A stretch of 64,000 bases of DNA, from the NCBI GenBank assembly GCA_025024175.1, contig QCXZ01000064.1, positions 11,904,001 to 11,968,000 on the forward strand. The letters run 5' to 3'. This stretch comes from Rhyzopertha dominica. Lineage: Eukaryota > Arthropoda > Insecta > Coleoptera > Bostrichidae. The notes under the pieces are model-generated. The model made no database searches and was not told where the DNA came from. It saw nothing but the letters and a program-made list of their open reading frames with translations. This document shows positions 54,500 to 64,000 of the stretch, piece by piece (positions within the stretch are counted from its first letter, which is position 1; each line of letters opens with the position of its first letter). The position numbers and the translations under genes are program-made.

Positions 54500-55059
54500 C
54501 CAATATTGCCTCTAGCATAGTTCGACAATCATGAAATACGGCAGAAAAACACAGGCATACCCTTTCCATCACCACCACAAAAAAATAATTTGCATATTTT
54601 TCGGTAAGCCATTTTGCTATTATGGAAGAATGTAAATTTGGTTCTTACATACAAATTCTTCAGAAGAATTCGTTTACTTGGTACAACAAATGCTCTAGAA
54701 TGAAATCTCGGTCATTTTGGGTTGTACGTTTTGCATCAGTAGGAGAAGAATATGGCACAAACTTAACCCGACAACCACATCTAACAGAACCAAATCCTAA
54801 AGAAGAGAGATTCTCGGAGAGTGCGATTGCACCTGCTTTTATGCACGAGGTGGAGATGGTTAGACGAAAGGGGTAAGAGATTATAGAGGTGGGGTTGTAT
54901 GCCCGGATTCCGGATTCTGGATAATAGCAATCTTTACGGTTCAGGTTTTTCGGGTGTTTACAAATATCAGCGGCTTCTCGGAATTTGCGAGTGGTGAAGA
55001 AAGGGACGCACTTTGAGATATCAAGTACAATATTGAGACCCGTTTCACACTGATGTCTG
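54500..55059. other. Non-coding, no gene recognised
   Basis: Nothing recognised. An 84-codon open frame at 54622 has no motif. Confidence 0.5.
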
Positions 55060-56130
55060 CAAAAGCTTACGTTCCTACAGTATTTTATGAATCGTGCGCT
55101 TAGGATTCATTAAGTCAACCTGTAAGTGTGAGACCTGTGACTGAGATGACAATGGGTGTATAAAGACTTTCTATTTTCCACATCGATTTAATATCATCTG
55201 CAAGATCTGTATATTTCCTTATCTTTTCTGCGAATGTTTTCTGTATGTTATGATCCAGAGGATCTGCAATATTTATTAAAGTTTAAAGTTGTGATTTTAA
55301 TTATTTCATCTATTATTAGGTCTGGTCTGTTATTCAGTATTGTTTTATCTGTTATAATTGTTCTGTTCCAATATACTTAGTATTGATGGTTTTCTATTAC
55401 TGATTCGGGTGTGTATTTTTAATATGGATCCTCTATTTTGGTTATGTTATATTTTTGTATAAGTATTTGTGGAGAATTTTTGCAGTGAGGTTGTCTCTTT
55501 GAATGCTCCATATTCCGGCATATATCGGGTACCCTGTTACATGTTGTATTGTTTCTGTGTTGTTTTACAGATTCTACAGCTGTCATTTTCAATGTGGTCG
55601 TTTGATATATACTTTTGGTAATTTCTTGTGGGTATCAGTTGGTCCTGAATGGCGCGGATAAAACCTTCTGTTTCTATATAATATAGTTATCCTAGTTCCA
55701 TCCATTTCCTAGGTAGTTGGTATTGCTTCTTGAGATCATTCTTAAACCTGTTGTGTAGTTGTTTACACTCGCATACCTGTTATGTGTTTTCTTGTCTGTC
55801 TGTTGCATCTGAACGTGGGTATACATTTTGTCTGCTTGTTTCATCACTGCATGTAGTTGTGAATGTGGTGCCTTGCTATTGATATATGTTTGTAGACTGA
55901 ACTTGTACCTATGTTGTGTGTTGCCTCTATGTTAATTAGGCCACGTCCGCCTTGATTTCTAGCTAGATATAATCTTTCGATGGCTGAATTTGGATATAAT
56001 GCTCTGTTGTTTATGAGCGTTCCTCTTGTTAATCTGTCAAGTGCTGTATATCTGTTGTAGTCCACTGTATGACTCCAAATTAGTATGTTAAGATAGGTAT
56101 TGCCTACGCGTTTATACATTTAATTTTGTT
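55060..56130 (-). pseudogene. Non-LTR retrotransposon C-terminal relic
   Basis: Minus-strand frames carry, in order from 56130 downward, an E-R-L-Y-L-A-R-N-Q-G-G-R-G-L segment. Near 55680 comes T-E-G-F-I-R-A-I-Q-D-Q, then a C-R-I-C zinc-type pair. Near 55350 is Y-W-N-R-T-I-I-T-D-K-T with N-R-P-D-L, and near 55200 the L-A-D-D-I-K-x-M-W-K helix. These recur together after the reverse transcriptase in a group of animal non-LTR proteins. Many stops and frameshifts are present. Sequence above 56130 (to about 56460, and perhaps 58150-58430) may be more of the same element but is too degraded to claim. Clade not assigned. Confidence 0.6.
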
Positions 56131-57024
56131 CTTGGCATTAAGTTGTGTGAGCATGATTTTGTTACTTTTTTTTCCATTTCTTTCGTGTTGTGTGCGTTTC
56201 TTTTATTCCTAGATATATATGTCTCGTTGCCTTCGGTTTTTATTGTATATGGTACCATGGGTTCTACTGTCTCACTTCCTCTCTTCTTCTTCTTCTTTTT
56301 CTTCTTCTTTTATCCACCCACTTCTTTTGTTATGTTCTACTGGGGTTAACCATAGTGATTTCCAGTACTCTTTTTTTCTTCGCTGGTTTTGTGTTGCTGG
56401 TTTCTTTCTCTGCTTTTTCAGGTTCTTGGTAAAACATTTTCTCGTTTGTTGCAAAGTTTATGTTGGCTTGTCTTCTTTGATGCTTTTTCTCTTGTGTTCG
56501 CATTGCTTTTTTTGTTTTGTTTTGTTTTGTTTTTTGTCGTTATTTCTTACTCCCAATGTTTCTGCTGTTGAAATGACTGTGATTTCTCTGAGATCTTCTA
56601 TAGTTCGAATACAGTTTAAATATTTTTTATGTAGTTATTATATAATTGTACTGTGGTTTTGGTTTTCCGGTTATATAAATAAAACCTTTGGTAGGCTTTC
56701 TCTACAGTTGTGGTGACTTTCTTAGAAAAGGATCCCGTTTCTATTAATATTTTACCTATTTTTAATAATTTTAATTCTAATTCTAATAGCTGTTGTAGAT
56801 TGGTTTATCGCATACCCCGTGATGGATGAGTGTCCCAAAGAATAGTGGCACTGGGTTGGCTTAGAGTAGATGATGATTATAGGCACGAGTATAGTTTGTC
56901 AGTATTTTTCTTTAATATTTTGGTAACCTCCTCACCTCCATACCTTCGAGGCAAGTTTCACTTTAGATCTGACATAAATGTTAATGTAGGGAATCTATCT
57001 TCACTATCAGGTCCTAGATATCGT
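56131..57024. other. Low-complexity T/C-rich stretch, no gene
   Basis: Contains a pyrimidine-rich CTT-repeat run (about 56280-56310) and long T/G-rich sequence. Overlapping open frames in all three plus-strand phases are products of this low complexity. It may contain diverged upstream parts of the non-LTR relic. Confidence 0.45.
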
Positions 57025-57034
57025 ACTACTTTGT

Positions 57035-57730
57035 AGTGCTGTCAATGGTTACGGTTAACCGGTTAGGATATTGCTATATTAACCGTAATAAGCAAACCTG
57101 GAATAACCGGTTAAAGATGAACCGGTTATAGACCGGCTAAAAATTGACCGGTTATGAATCGGTTAAAAATCGACCGGTTACGTTAAAAATTATCCGATTA
57201 TGAAACCTGTTCAAAAATAACTAAATAAATTAGAAATGCAAGAATGCGCAGAATAAGACGCTCAGGCTTAGACTTGAAAACTATAACGTGAGCTAAGCGA
57301 GCCCCGCTAACTAAAACGGCAGAACACACACCCCTACAGCCAAATACCTTAAAAAATTATGAACAAAAATTTGAATGTTAAATCAGAGTGTTAAAGGTTA
57401 GTTTGTTTAATAAATTAACACTTTAAAATTGGTTCACAATTACGTACGTTCCGAGGTATGTTCATCGCGTTAGGTTAAACGATAAGCTGGTTCAAATTAA
57501 AATATCCATTAAAACGGTTATAATAGGCGGTTTTCTCGTTTCCATGTAAACAGTTTTTTCCTAATGCTTAAATTATTTGTATTATTTATTGAATTATTAG
57601 AACTGGTTAACCGGTTAACATATATGTCGGTTAACCGGTTAAGTAAACCGTTTAATCGACGGTTTGATCATTTTCATGAAAACCGGTTGTAACCGCCAAA
57701 CCGGATACGGCGATCACTGTTGACACCACT
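57035..57730. mobile_element. AACCGGTTA-rich element with 10-bp TSD
   Basis: The left end is AGTGCTGTCAATGG and the right end is the inverse of AGTGGTGTCAACAG. Flanks are ACTACTTTGT (57025-57034) and ACTACCTTGT (57731-57740), a 10-bp duplication with one mismatch. The interior has many AACCGGTTA words, including palindromic AACCGGTT, spaced irregularly at both ends. No protein. A truncated relative is at 4167. Duplication length suggests a Mutator-like non-autonomous element; the ends also resemble hAT. Confidence 0.65.
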
Positions 57731-58076
57731 ACTACCTTGTTTCGCAGGTCATTTTCGTATAACTGTGTTATACAGCAGTCTGCCTCAAAATCTAAAAATG
57801 CTTTCATTACGCCAATTGCGAAAGCAGTTGAGGAAAATTTTGTTACTTTCGCAGTAATTTATATGCCTAGGTTAGTTTGCTATTGTTATTTGATATAAAT
57901 AAGTTTAGTATAAGCTATGTAGCTCGTATATGTGGATTGTTCGAAAGATTGTTCCATTACCATGTGCAACTACTGCTTGTTATTGTTCCTATTGTTACAA
58001 TTTGATTGTTGATTATGTCTTGTAGTAATGCAAAGAGGTTGAGTAGCCTTTGGGTAGACTTCGCCTTAATAGAGAC

Positions 58077-58077
<1 letters not shown>

Positions 58078-58126
<49 letters not shown>

Positions 58127-58127
58127 T
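58078..58127. repeat. (ATT)n microsatellite
   Basis: About sixteen uninterrupted ATT/TAT triplets. Confidence 0.95.
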
Positions 58128-58639
58128 ATCATTTCTGGATCTTCTGTTTGGTTATTGAATGTTTGTGTATCTTCTTATGCTATTTATGTTTTGTTGTATG
58201 ATTAGTTGCTTGTTTATAAGTTTATTTCTGTTTCAGTGGGTGTTTGGGACGGTTGGATATTTAAGCTGCTGTGTTCTTTCTACATTATTTCCCTCGATTT
58301 CTAACGGTATCTGTTCTTTGATGGTTTCGATTTCTGTTTTTGTAAGGTATGCTTTTTTTCTCGATTGCTCTTTTCTGTCACAAATGTTTTGTTCAGTGCA
58401 TTCGGACTCTGGGTAGATGATCTTCATTCAGCTAAAAAGTTCTTGATATATCCCGGTGTTTGCGTTTCGAAGTGTGTACTATAAAAGGCTTTGAAAATGT
58501 CTATTAATTTTTGCTACATTTTAGCCTTTGTGCCTTTTTCTTCAGAGGAGCAAGTTGTAACTAGCCTAATCCATAAGTAGATAGAGCTGATGTTTCGAGG
58601 TCATTAAGTTGTCAACTGTATTAGTCGGTTGGCTGTGTG
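58128..58639. other. Non-coding, no certain gene
   Basis: A short minus-strand frame at 58233-58427 might be an upstream scrap of the non-LTR relic at 55060-56130, but I see no decisive motif. Nothing else recognised. Confidence 0.4.
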
Positions 58640-59035
58640 AAATTTTAATGATTTATGTACTCCCAAATGCTTTTTAAATAAGTCAGTTTCTATTTCAGGT
58701 TTGTATCTGATAACGGAGAGAGCTACAAGAAGATGCGTATTTAAAGAGCAGTTACTCAGTTTGTTGCCCTTTAGTTCTGTCCAAGGAAATTACCTGGTCC
58801 AGTTTTTCTTAGGTATCAAACATTTGGGTGTAAGCTTGCCCTACAATGTAGGTACCTGAAAAAATAATGATCTGCCAACCTGTTACCTCTGTCCCGCGGA
58901 TGTTCGTATTACAGAAAACAACAAAAAAAATATCCCAATATGACAGTCCTAGCATGCGAAGGTCTTTTTATTTATGGATAACAAAAAGTTGAAGCGGTTA
59001 CCACTGTTCTAGTCTTGAACCACCTTCCCCGCATT
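58640..59035 (+). repeat. Direct repeat, copy 1 (flanks gypsy relic)
   Basis: About 340 bp shared with 60866-61225: aattttaatg, actcccaaatgctttt, ggagagagctacaagaagatg, ctcagtttgttgcccta, gtccaaggaaat, aggtacctgaaaaaataa, cgaaggtctttttatttat and, after a 55-bp gap in the second copy, cattggagaaga. Identity is perhaps 80-85 percent. The repeat itself has no coding potential. Confidence 0.7.
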
Positions 59036-59039
59036 GGAG

Positions 59040-60396
59040 AAGACTAGAGTAGAATTCAAGATGGTTACGGACTGCAACGCTTTAAGAATGGCTTTCTTAA
59101 AGAAGGACATGATACCGAGAATAGCACGATGGTGGCTAGAAGTGCAGGATTCTAACTTCGAAGTTAAGTATCGGCCCGGTGCAAAAATGGTGCACGTAGA
59201 CGCCTTGAGCCGCAATCCAGTTAGCGAAAAGATTGTTGTCAATCAAGTGGACGTAACTGAGAGGAATTGGATACTCCCCGCACAGCTTAAGGACGACCAG
59301 ATTTCGATCATACGAGATATTATGTCGACGCAACCTAAGAGGGGAGCCGCCAAGCAATATAAACGAGACTACGAACTGAAAGATGGAAGAGTGTATAGAA
59401 AATTGGGACTCGAGAAGATTGTATGGGTGGTACCCAAGGCATGCAGTGGCAAATTTGCAAATTATACATGATGACATGGGTCATTTTGGTGTGGCTAAAA
59501 AAACGTTGAAGAAGATGCAAGAAAAAAATACAAGCAAGCCTGTGGAAGGAAGGCAAGCTTCACCCGATCGAAAAGGCCGGAGGACCATCTTGGACCGTTT
59601 GTGACCAGCAGTAAAGGAAACAAATGCTTGCTGGTGGTGGTCGATGCTTTTACAAAATTTGTCATCATCGAGGCTGTAAAAGACACGGGCACGAAACATG
59701 AAGTGAAGTCGTTGATGGACATAATGTAACTATTTGGGCTTTCAGTGAGTCTCGTCTCCGATCGTGGCACTGCATTCACGTCTAAAGGTTTCAAGATGTT
59801 CTTAGTCAATTACGGCATCAAACACGTCCTAAATGCAGTCGCAACACCGCGTGCGAATGGACAATGCGAACGATATAACCAAACGATCCTGAATTCGTTA
59901 GCTACCAGTGCGGCAAGAAGTACAGAAACCAAGTGGGACACATTTGTAAAGCAACACAAAGTGCATTAAATTGCTTAAGCAATGGGGTCACTGGAGTGTC
60001 GCCATTGGAAGCCCTAGCGGGATACAAACCCCTCCACATGGCTGAGTCGCGAATACTGAGTGACGTGCAGATCGGCGTAGACCGGGTGGACCTAAAAGCC
60101 TTGAGAGGGGACAATACGAAGCGGATGACGATGGAGCAAGAGAAACAAGAGGCTAGATTTGACAAGACCGGAGCCGAAGCAAAAGTCTATGGTAAAGGTG
60201 ACTTGGTAATGGTTTTAAAGACAGACAATCCGGCAACAGGAATTAGTAGAAAATTGAAGGTAAAATTTAAAGGGTGACGCAGGTGCTGCCCGATGATCGT
60301 TACGAGGTTACCGATCTGCGAGAAACAGGACGAAGGTTTACGACCGTGGTGGCGGTAGAAAAAATGAAACTATGGGTATTGTTGCGAGGTGCGTAA
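59040..60396 (+). pseudogene. Broken Ty3/gypsy pol (RNase H to integrase)
   Basis: A different gypsy lineage from the element at 29390. It starts abruptly inside RNase H with V-T-D-C-N-A-L, P-R-I-A-R-W-W-L and the H-V-D-A-L-S-R-N-P end. Integrase pieces follow: H-D-D-M-G-H-F-G-V-A-K (zinc domain), D-H-L-G-P-F at 59583, V-S-D-R-G-T-A-F near 59760, and a glutamate in N-G-Q-C-E-R-Y-N near 59865. All three catalytic acids can therefore be read, but a deletion near 59525 removes the second half of the zinc domain. A TAA interrupts at 59727, and a frameshift near 59940 displaces the C-terminal part, which ends near 60396. Gag, protease, reverse transcriptase and the 5' LTR are absent. Confidence 0.82.
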
Positions 60397-60865
60397 TCAA
60401 GGTTAGCTGTGGTTAGCGAGAGTTTGAGATGCTGACGACTGGTCGGCTGAGTAAGATAGCTAGCTGCGGTTAGCGTCTATAAGGAATGCTGACGACTGTT
60501 TGGCACGAGTAAGTAGGTAAAGCTAGATAAGGTTACGTGTTGTTCCAGATGAATCCTAGTGCGAGGACGATCTAGATCAGGATGGCCGAATGTGGTGAAT
60601 CCGATGAGCTATGATAAGAAATGTGTTACGTTAAGGGGTGACGGGGAACAAACAAAAGGGGTATCGGCCCGACAGTGCGGGCAGTACGTGCACAGGCGTC
60701 GACCAGGAGGGTTGTGAGTTACATTTGTTAATTGCTAATTAGTGTAAAATTATTAGTGCAAATAAATGTCCGTACAAAACTATTTTTAAGCCCATGACAT
60801 TTCTTATGACGATTCTGCATTATTTACATTGAGCAGAATAGTTTGGCATAAACAATTTTATTGGA
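60397..60865. other. 3' part of gypsy relic, possible LTR remnant
   Basis: Follows the broken pol. It holds a ~58-bp imperfect tandem duplication (60401-60513: tagctgtggttagcg ... atgctgacgactg ... gagtaag, twice) and purine-rich stretches (aaggggtgacggggaac near 60636). It also has an aataaa-containing segment near 60760 that could be LTR sequence. No LTR boundaries can be fixed because the other LTR is missing. Confidence 0.4.
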
Positions 60866-61225
60866 ATTTTAATGTTGTATATACTCCCAAATGCTTTCTA
60901 AGTAAGTCAATTTCTATTTCAGTTTTGTCATGGAGAGAGCTACAAGAAGATGCATATCTAAAGAGCAGAAACTCAGTTTGTTGCCCTATAGTCCTGTCCA
61001 AGGAAATGACCTGGTCCAGTTGACCTTAGGTATCAAACACCTGGTGTAAGCTTACCTATGATGTAGGTACCTGAAAAAATAAGTGTTCTGCCAGCCTGCT
61101 AACTCTGTCCTGCGGATGTTTGTATTATAGACAACAAAAAAAAATATGCTAATATAGCAGTCTTAACAGGCGAAGGTCTTTTTATTTATAGATAACAATC
61201 CGTATTGGAGAAGAGAGGAGAATCC
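60866..61225 (+). repeat. Direct repeat, copy 2
   Basis: Partner of 58640-59035, same orientation, 2.2 kb downstream. The shared sequence runs past the point where the gypsy relic begins in copy 1 (both have a version of attggagaaga), so the relic lies between two copies rather than inside one. Confidence 0.7.
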
Positions 61226-64000
61226 GTAGCAAAAAAATATGCGTCTCGCAATTAAAAAGGTTAAAAGCTGAAAAGATATATACTTCTTAAAAGACGACTT
61301 GCCTCTGAAGCAATAAAAACGACCTACAAGTGCATACTCCACATAGGGACCATGAAAACCTACGCAATATGTAAATTAACTAGTACCGGTGATCATTGGG
61401 TTTAATATTATCTGGTGATAGCCTAAGCTGTAAAGAAAAAGAATAAAGACACAATCAATGTTTGATTTCTGTATACTCGATAATTGTTATCATGTATTTC
61501 ATAAACATTACACATACACTTCGCAAATTATTTGTTTTCTGTAGAGCATATTGTGCACTACATTTATAGATGATGTGTATGAAATACATAGACATATAAA
61601 CACCCAGAATAATCACCTAATGTATAAAACAGAGGCTAGTGTAGCCAAGCTTCCTTTCACCCGACGTGCCCTTCTGCTGCTAATGTTCTTCTTTAATCGT
61701 CTGCATATTAAACTAATTAATAAGTAATCTACTAGCAAACTGAAGTGGATTAGCTTAAGCCGCTATTCGAGTTAAAGCTTTGGTTTTGGACTACCTCAAA
61801 AGCGAAAAGCATTTTGGTTTTATCCTTCACCAAACTTTGGTTACTGTTATAACTGAATAAACTTATACCGTAGGTAAACGACTTCAAATAAATGTTCTTC
61901 GTCACAAGACAGCGCTGTTAAGATGTAGCAATAGGGATGTTGACTGTATTCAAATAAAAACATAATTTGAATGTAAAGTGGTAGTGTCTATGATGTAAAT
62001 ACTGAAAATGACAATAGTTTTCTTTATTTTTACGTAATTTTATTAATATTTTACAAACAAAATGTAATTAAATCACTCTCAGGTCACGTGACAATGAACA
62101 CCAATAAGAGTGCATGACGTCACTTGTTCCTATCCATTAAAGTTGGGTAGTCCGGGATTCGCAGATTGCGGACCCGATCCGTCGGACCCGTTCCAGTGAA
62201 ACGACGTGTAACAAATTACATGTTGAGCACAGATTCTTCAGTGGACCAATGCAGTGGATCCGAAAGGGGTAGACTTAGTTGGGCTTTAGTATTAAACAGG
62301 TCAATACTTTATGACTGCATCCTACTGCAATTTCATTTGTTCACATTGCTTTACTTACTTTAATCATATTACACACAACTATAAAAAGATCCCAGTTTAT
62401 ATGAACCTGAGTTGAAATGAAATGCCAAATGTATTTATAAAAACTAGATTTTTGAAAATTTCATATCGTTCAGTGCGTTGTAAATTTTGAATCCGATTTT
62501 TTAATATGTAGGTATGTAAAAAGACAATATAAAATCACTGAAAAGTATTTTTAATGTAGTTGTATGCACTTAAATATAAATATAAATTCTTTATAAATGT
62601 AAAAAGGTTTAATGCGCGTGCCTATACAAAAGGAAACATTTTTACGCGTTACATTTTTATTTAAAGACTAAATACTTTCAAAAAATGAAGTATACATTCG
62701 AAAGGGACAAATAAAATAAACCACGCAAGTAAATCTCACGGCTTAAACTCGGAGTCAGTCATTCCAGTATACACGGTTCACATCATCGAGGTGTCTGGAG
62801 TCGGTTGTTTACATTTTCAAGTGAAGCCAACATAATAGTCACATTCTAAGGTGGAATTGGGGGAAAACAGAAACGTACAGTTGACCAGAGCAATACTCAA
62901 TGCATCGTGCGACTGCCCGTCTTCAGGCGCATTTGATGGTCCACTGTACTACTAGTGTTTAGAATGTTCTGTATCTGTCGAGTAGTGTGGTGTAAATTTT
63001 TGGTTAAAAAGAGCGTATTGTGAGCTGTGTAAGGACAAGGAGTATAAAAAATTAATCTAGGCATTAGTGCGGATGTGTCAAGTATACAAAAAGGTGAGCT
63101 CTAAGGAGAAAACCGTATCATTTCACCGGTAAGCATTGTTTAGGTTATGTTTATATTTGTTGTCATAGGCGTCGTCTGATAAATTTAGCGAAATTAGTTA
63201 CTTTATAGAGAAATAGTTTTATAAAATGTAATGAAGTTGATAGTGAAGGATTAATACATATGGAAAATGATTACTGTTAGTGGTAGACGTTTTAAAAATA
63301 AATATTTGTAGGTAGGAGAAGAGACCCGGTGTGTTCGGAGTAAGTACTTCAGTGATGATGATTTTACGTATTTTTTTTATTTGACAACAAATTTCATTTT
63401 CGCAGTTTCTGAATTTTTTTCCCTTATATTTCTATGTGAAGAATGTCGAGCGTTTTCTCGTTAAGTGTTGATTAATGAATACTAATGCTAGAACTGTGTT
63501 GATGCTTTCATTCGGCTAAAACTTTTTTCCCGCTTGTAACGAAATTAAATTAGTGTTTGTTGTACAAAGATGTTTCTTTGCTTTAACTGAAAGATTGTTC
63601 GAAATATTGTTGATGTACGCTCCGCTTTTGTTTTTAGTTGGAAGTTAAATTATCTCACTGTTGACCCTTTTATAATATAGTACGGCAATGTACTTGGAGG
63701 AAAACTGTATCTCCCCCTCGTACCCGCGCTCCCCTCACCCTTATTAGTCTTGGCATCAGTTCCAACCGTATTTATGAATAGGATGTCGTGTCCATCTAAT
63801 AATATGTCAATGGTTTTCATCACGGACCGATGCGGATTCGGATCCGTGGAACGAATCCAAACGGACTGAAACATCTCTACTATACATCGTTTACGCTGTC
63901 AATAGGCTGCACGCTGCATTGTTTAAATAAAATAATTTTGTAATAATCAATAATTTCTTCCAGATTTGCTTTGAAAACGTTTGAACCTGGAAGGGTAGCG
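61226..64000. other. Non-coding, no gene recognised
   Basis: No supportable gene. A GC-richer stretch with gtccgggattcg and ccgatccgtcggaccc words at 62145-62200 has a loosely inverted relative at 63820-63880 (cggattcggatccg, ggactgaaacatctctac). These could be the ends of a 1.7-kb DNA element, but the arms match poorly and I do not call it. The rest is AT-rich. Confidence 0.45.

Noticed and set aside
56143..56716. Overlapping open frames in three phases rich in F, L, S and C
   Set aside because: They come from a T-rich low-complexity stretch; coding in all phases at once is a composition artefact.
62145..63885. A 1.7-kb DNA element bounded by GC-rich loosely inverted words
   Set aside because: Arms match over only scattered short words and no target duplication was found.
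1..64000. CRISPR array, bacterial operons, riboswitches
   Set aside because: The content is eukaryotic repeats. No regularly spaced identical short repeats with unique spacers and no ribosome-binding-site gene clusters were seen.
1..64000. Host protein-coding exons
   Set aside because: No open stretch outside the TE genes carried a recognisable domain, and no series of splice-bounded frames could be joined. Short exons of a long-intron host gene cannot be excluded by eye.

Overview
This window reads as arthropod, most probably insect, nuclear DNA: AT-rich, intron-poor to the eye, and built almost wholly from transposable-element (TE) sequence and its decay products. Three ambiguous bases (48504, 48690, 52411) show it comes from an assembly. 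I found no host protein-coding gene, tRNA or rRNA that I can defend. The insect guess rests on the primer-binding site of the intact retrotransposon, which matches the insect tRNA-Lys 3' end as I remember it, and on the mix of element families. I cannot name the order or species.

The only intact genes are gag and pol of a Ty3/gypsy LTR retrotransposon at 29390-37084. It has two 1481-bp LTRs that look identical, a 4-bp target-site duplication (TSD) GACG, a tRNA-Lys primer-binding site, a GGGAAAC slippery heptamer in the gag/pol overlap, complete protease, reverse transcriptase, RNase H and integrase motifs, and no env. It is a recent insertion.

Elsewhere, left to right: nested MITEs (2.4-2.9 kb), an AACCGGTT-rich repeat (4.2 kb), two sibling inverted-repeat MITEs (6.25-6.95 kb), a rearranged Penelope-like element (PLE; 10.4-11.1 kb), a foldback element (13.2-14.0 kb), a 5'-truncated PLE with a perfect 12-bp TSD inserted into an old repeat (14.18-14.90 kb), nested inverted repeats inside a tandem repeat (16.9-18.8 kb), an inverted repeat with a hammerhead-like motif (20.1-20.3 kb), a degenerate ~100-bp tandem array (23.9-24.5 kb), a non-LTR retrotransposon relic (26.7-28.4 kb), the gypsy element, a two-copy tandem repeat of 346 bp carrying hammerhead ribozyme motifs (37.5-38.1 kb), a solo LTR (43.15-43.56 kb), a decayed DNA transposon with 31-bp TIRs and 4-bp TSD (45.3-47.9 kb), a 0.9-kb element with 10-bp TSD (49.4-50.3 kb), a PLE endonuclease relic and another hammerhead (51.8-52.4 kb), a Tc1-like element (53.4-54.5 kb), a second non-LTR relic (55.06-56.13 kb), another 10-bp-TSD element (57.0-57.7 kb) and a broken second gypsy element between direct repeats (58.6-61.2 kb).

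The most interesting theme is self-cleaving RNA. Hammerhead cores occur at the ends of PLE copies, in an inverted repeat, and in a tandem 346-bp unit with the layout described for animal retrozymes (small circular-RNA retroelements thought to borrow a PLE reverse transcriptase). Both halves of that proposed partnership, PLE debris and a retrozyme-like dimer, are present in one 64-kb stretch. All ribozyme calls were folded by hand and need a covariance-model search and a cleavage assay.
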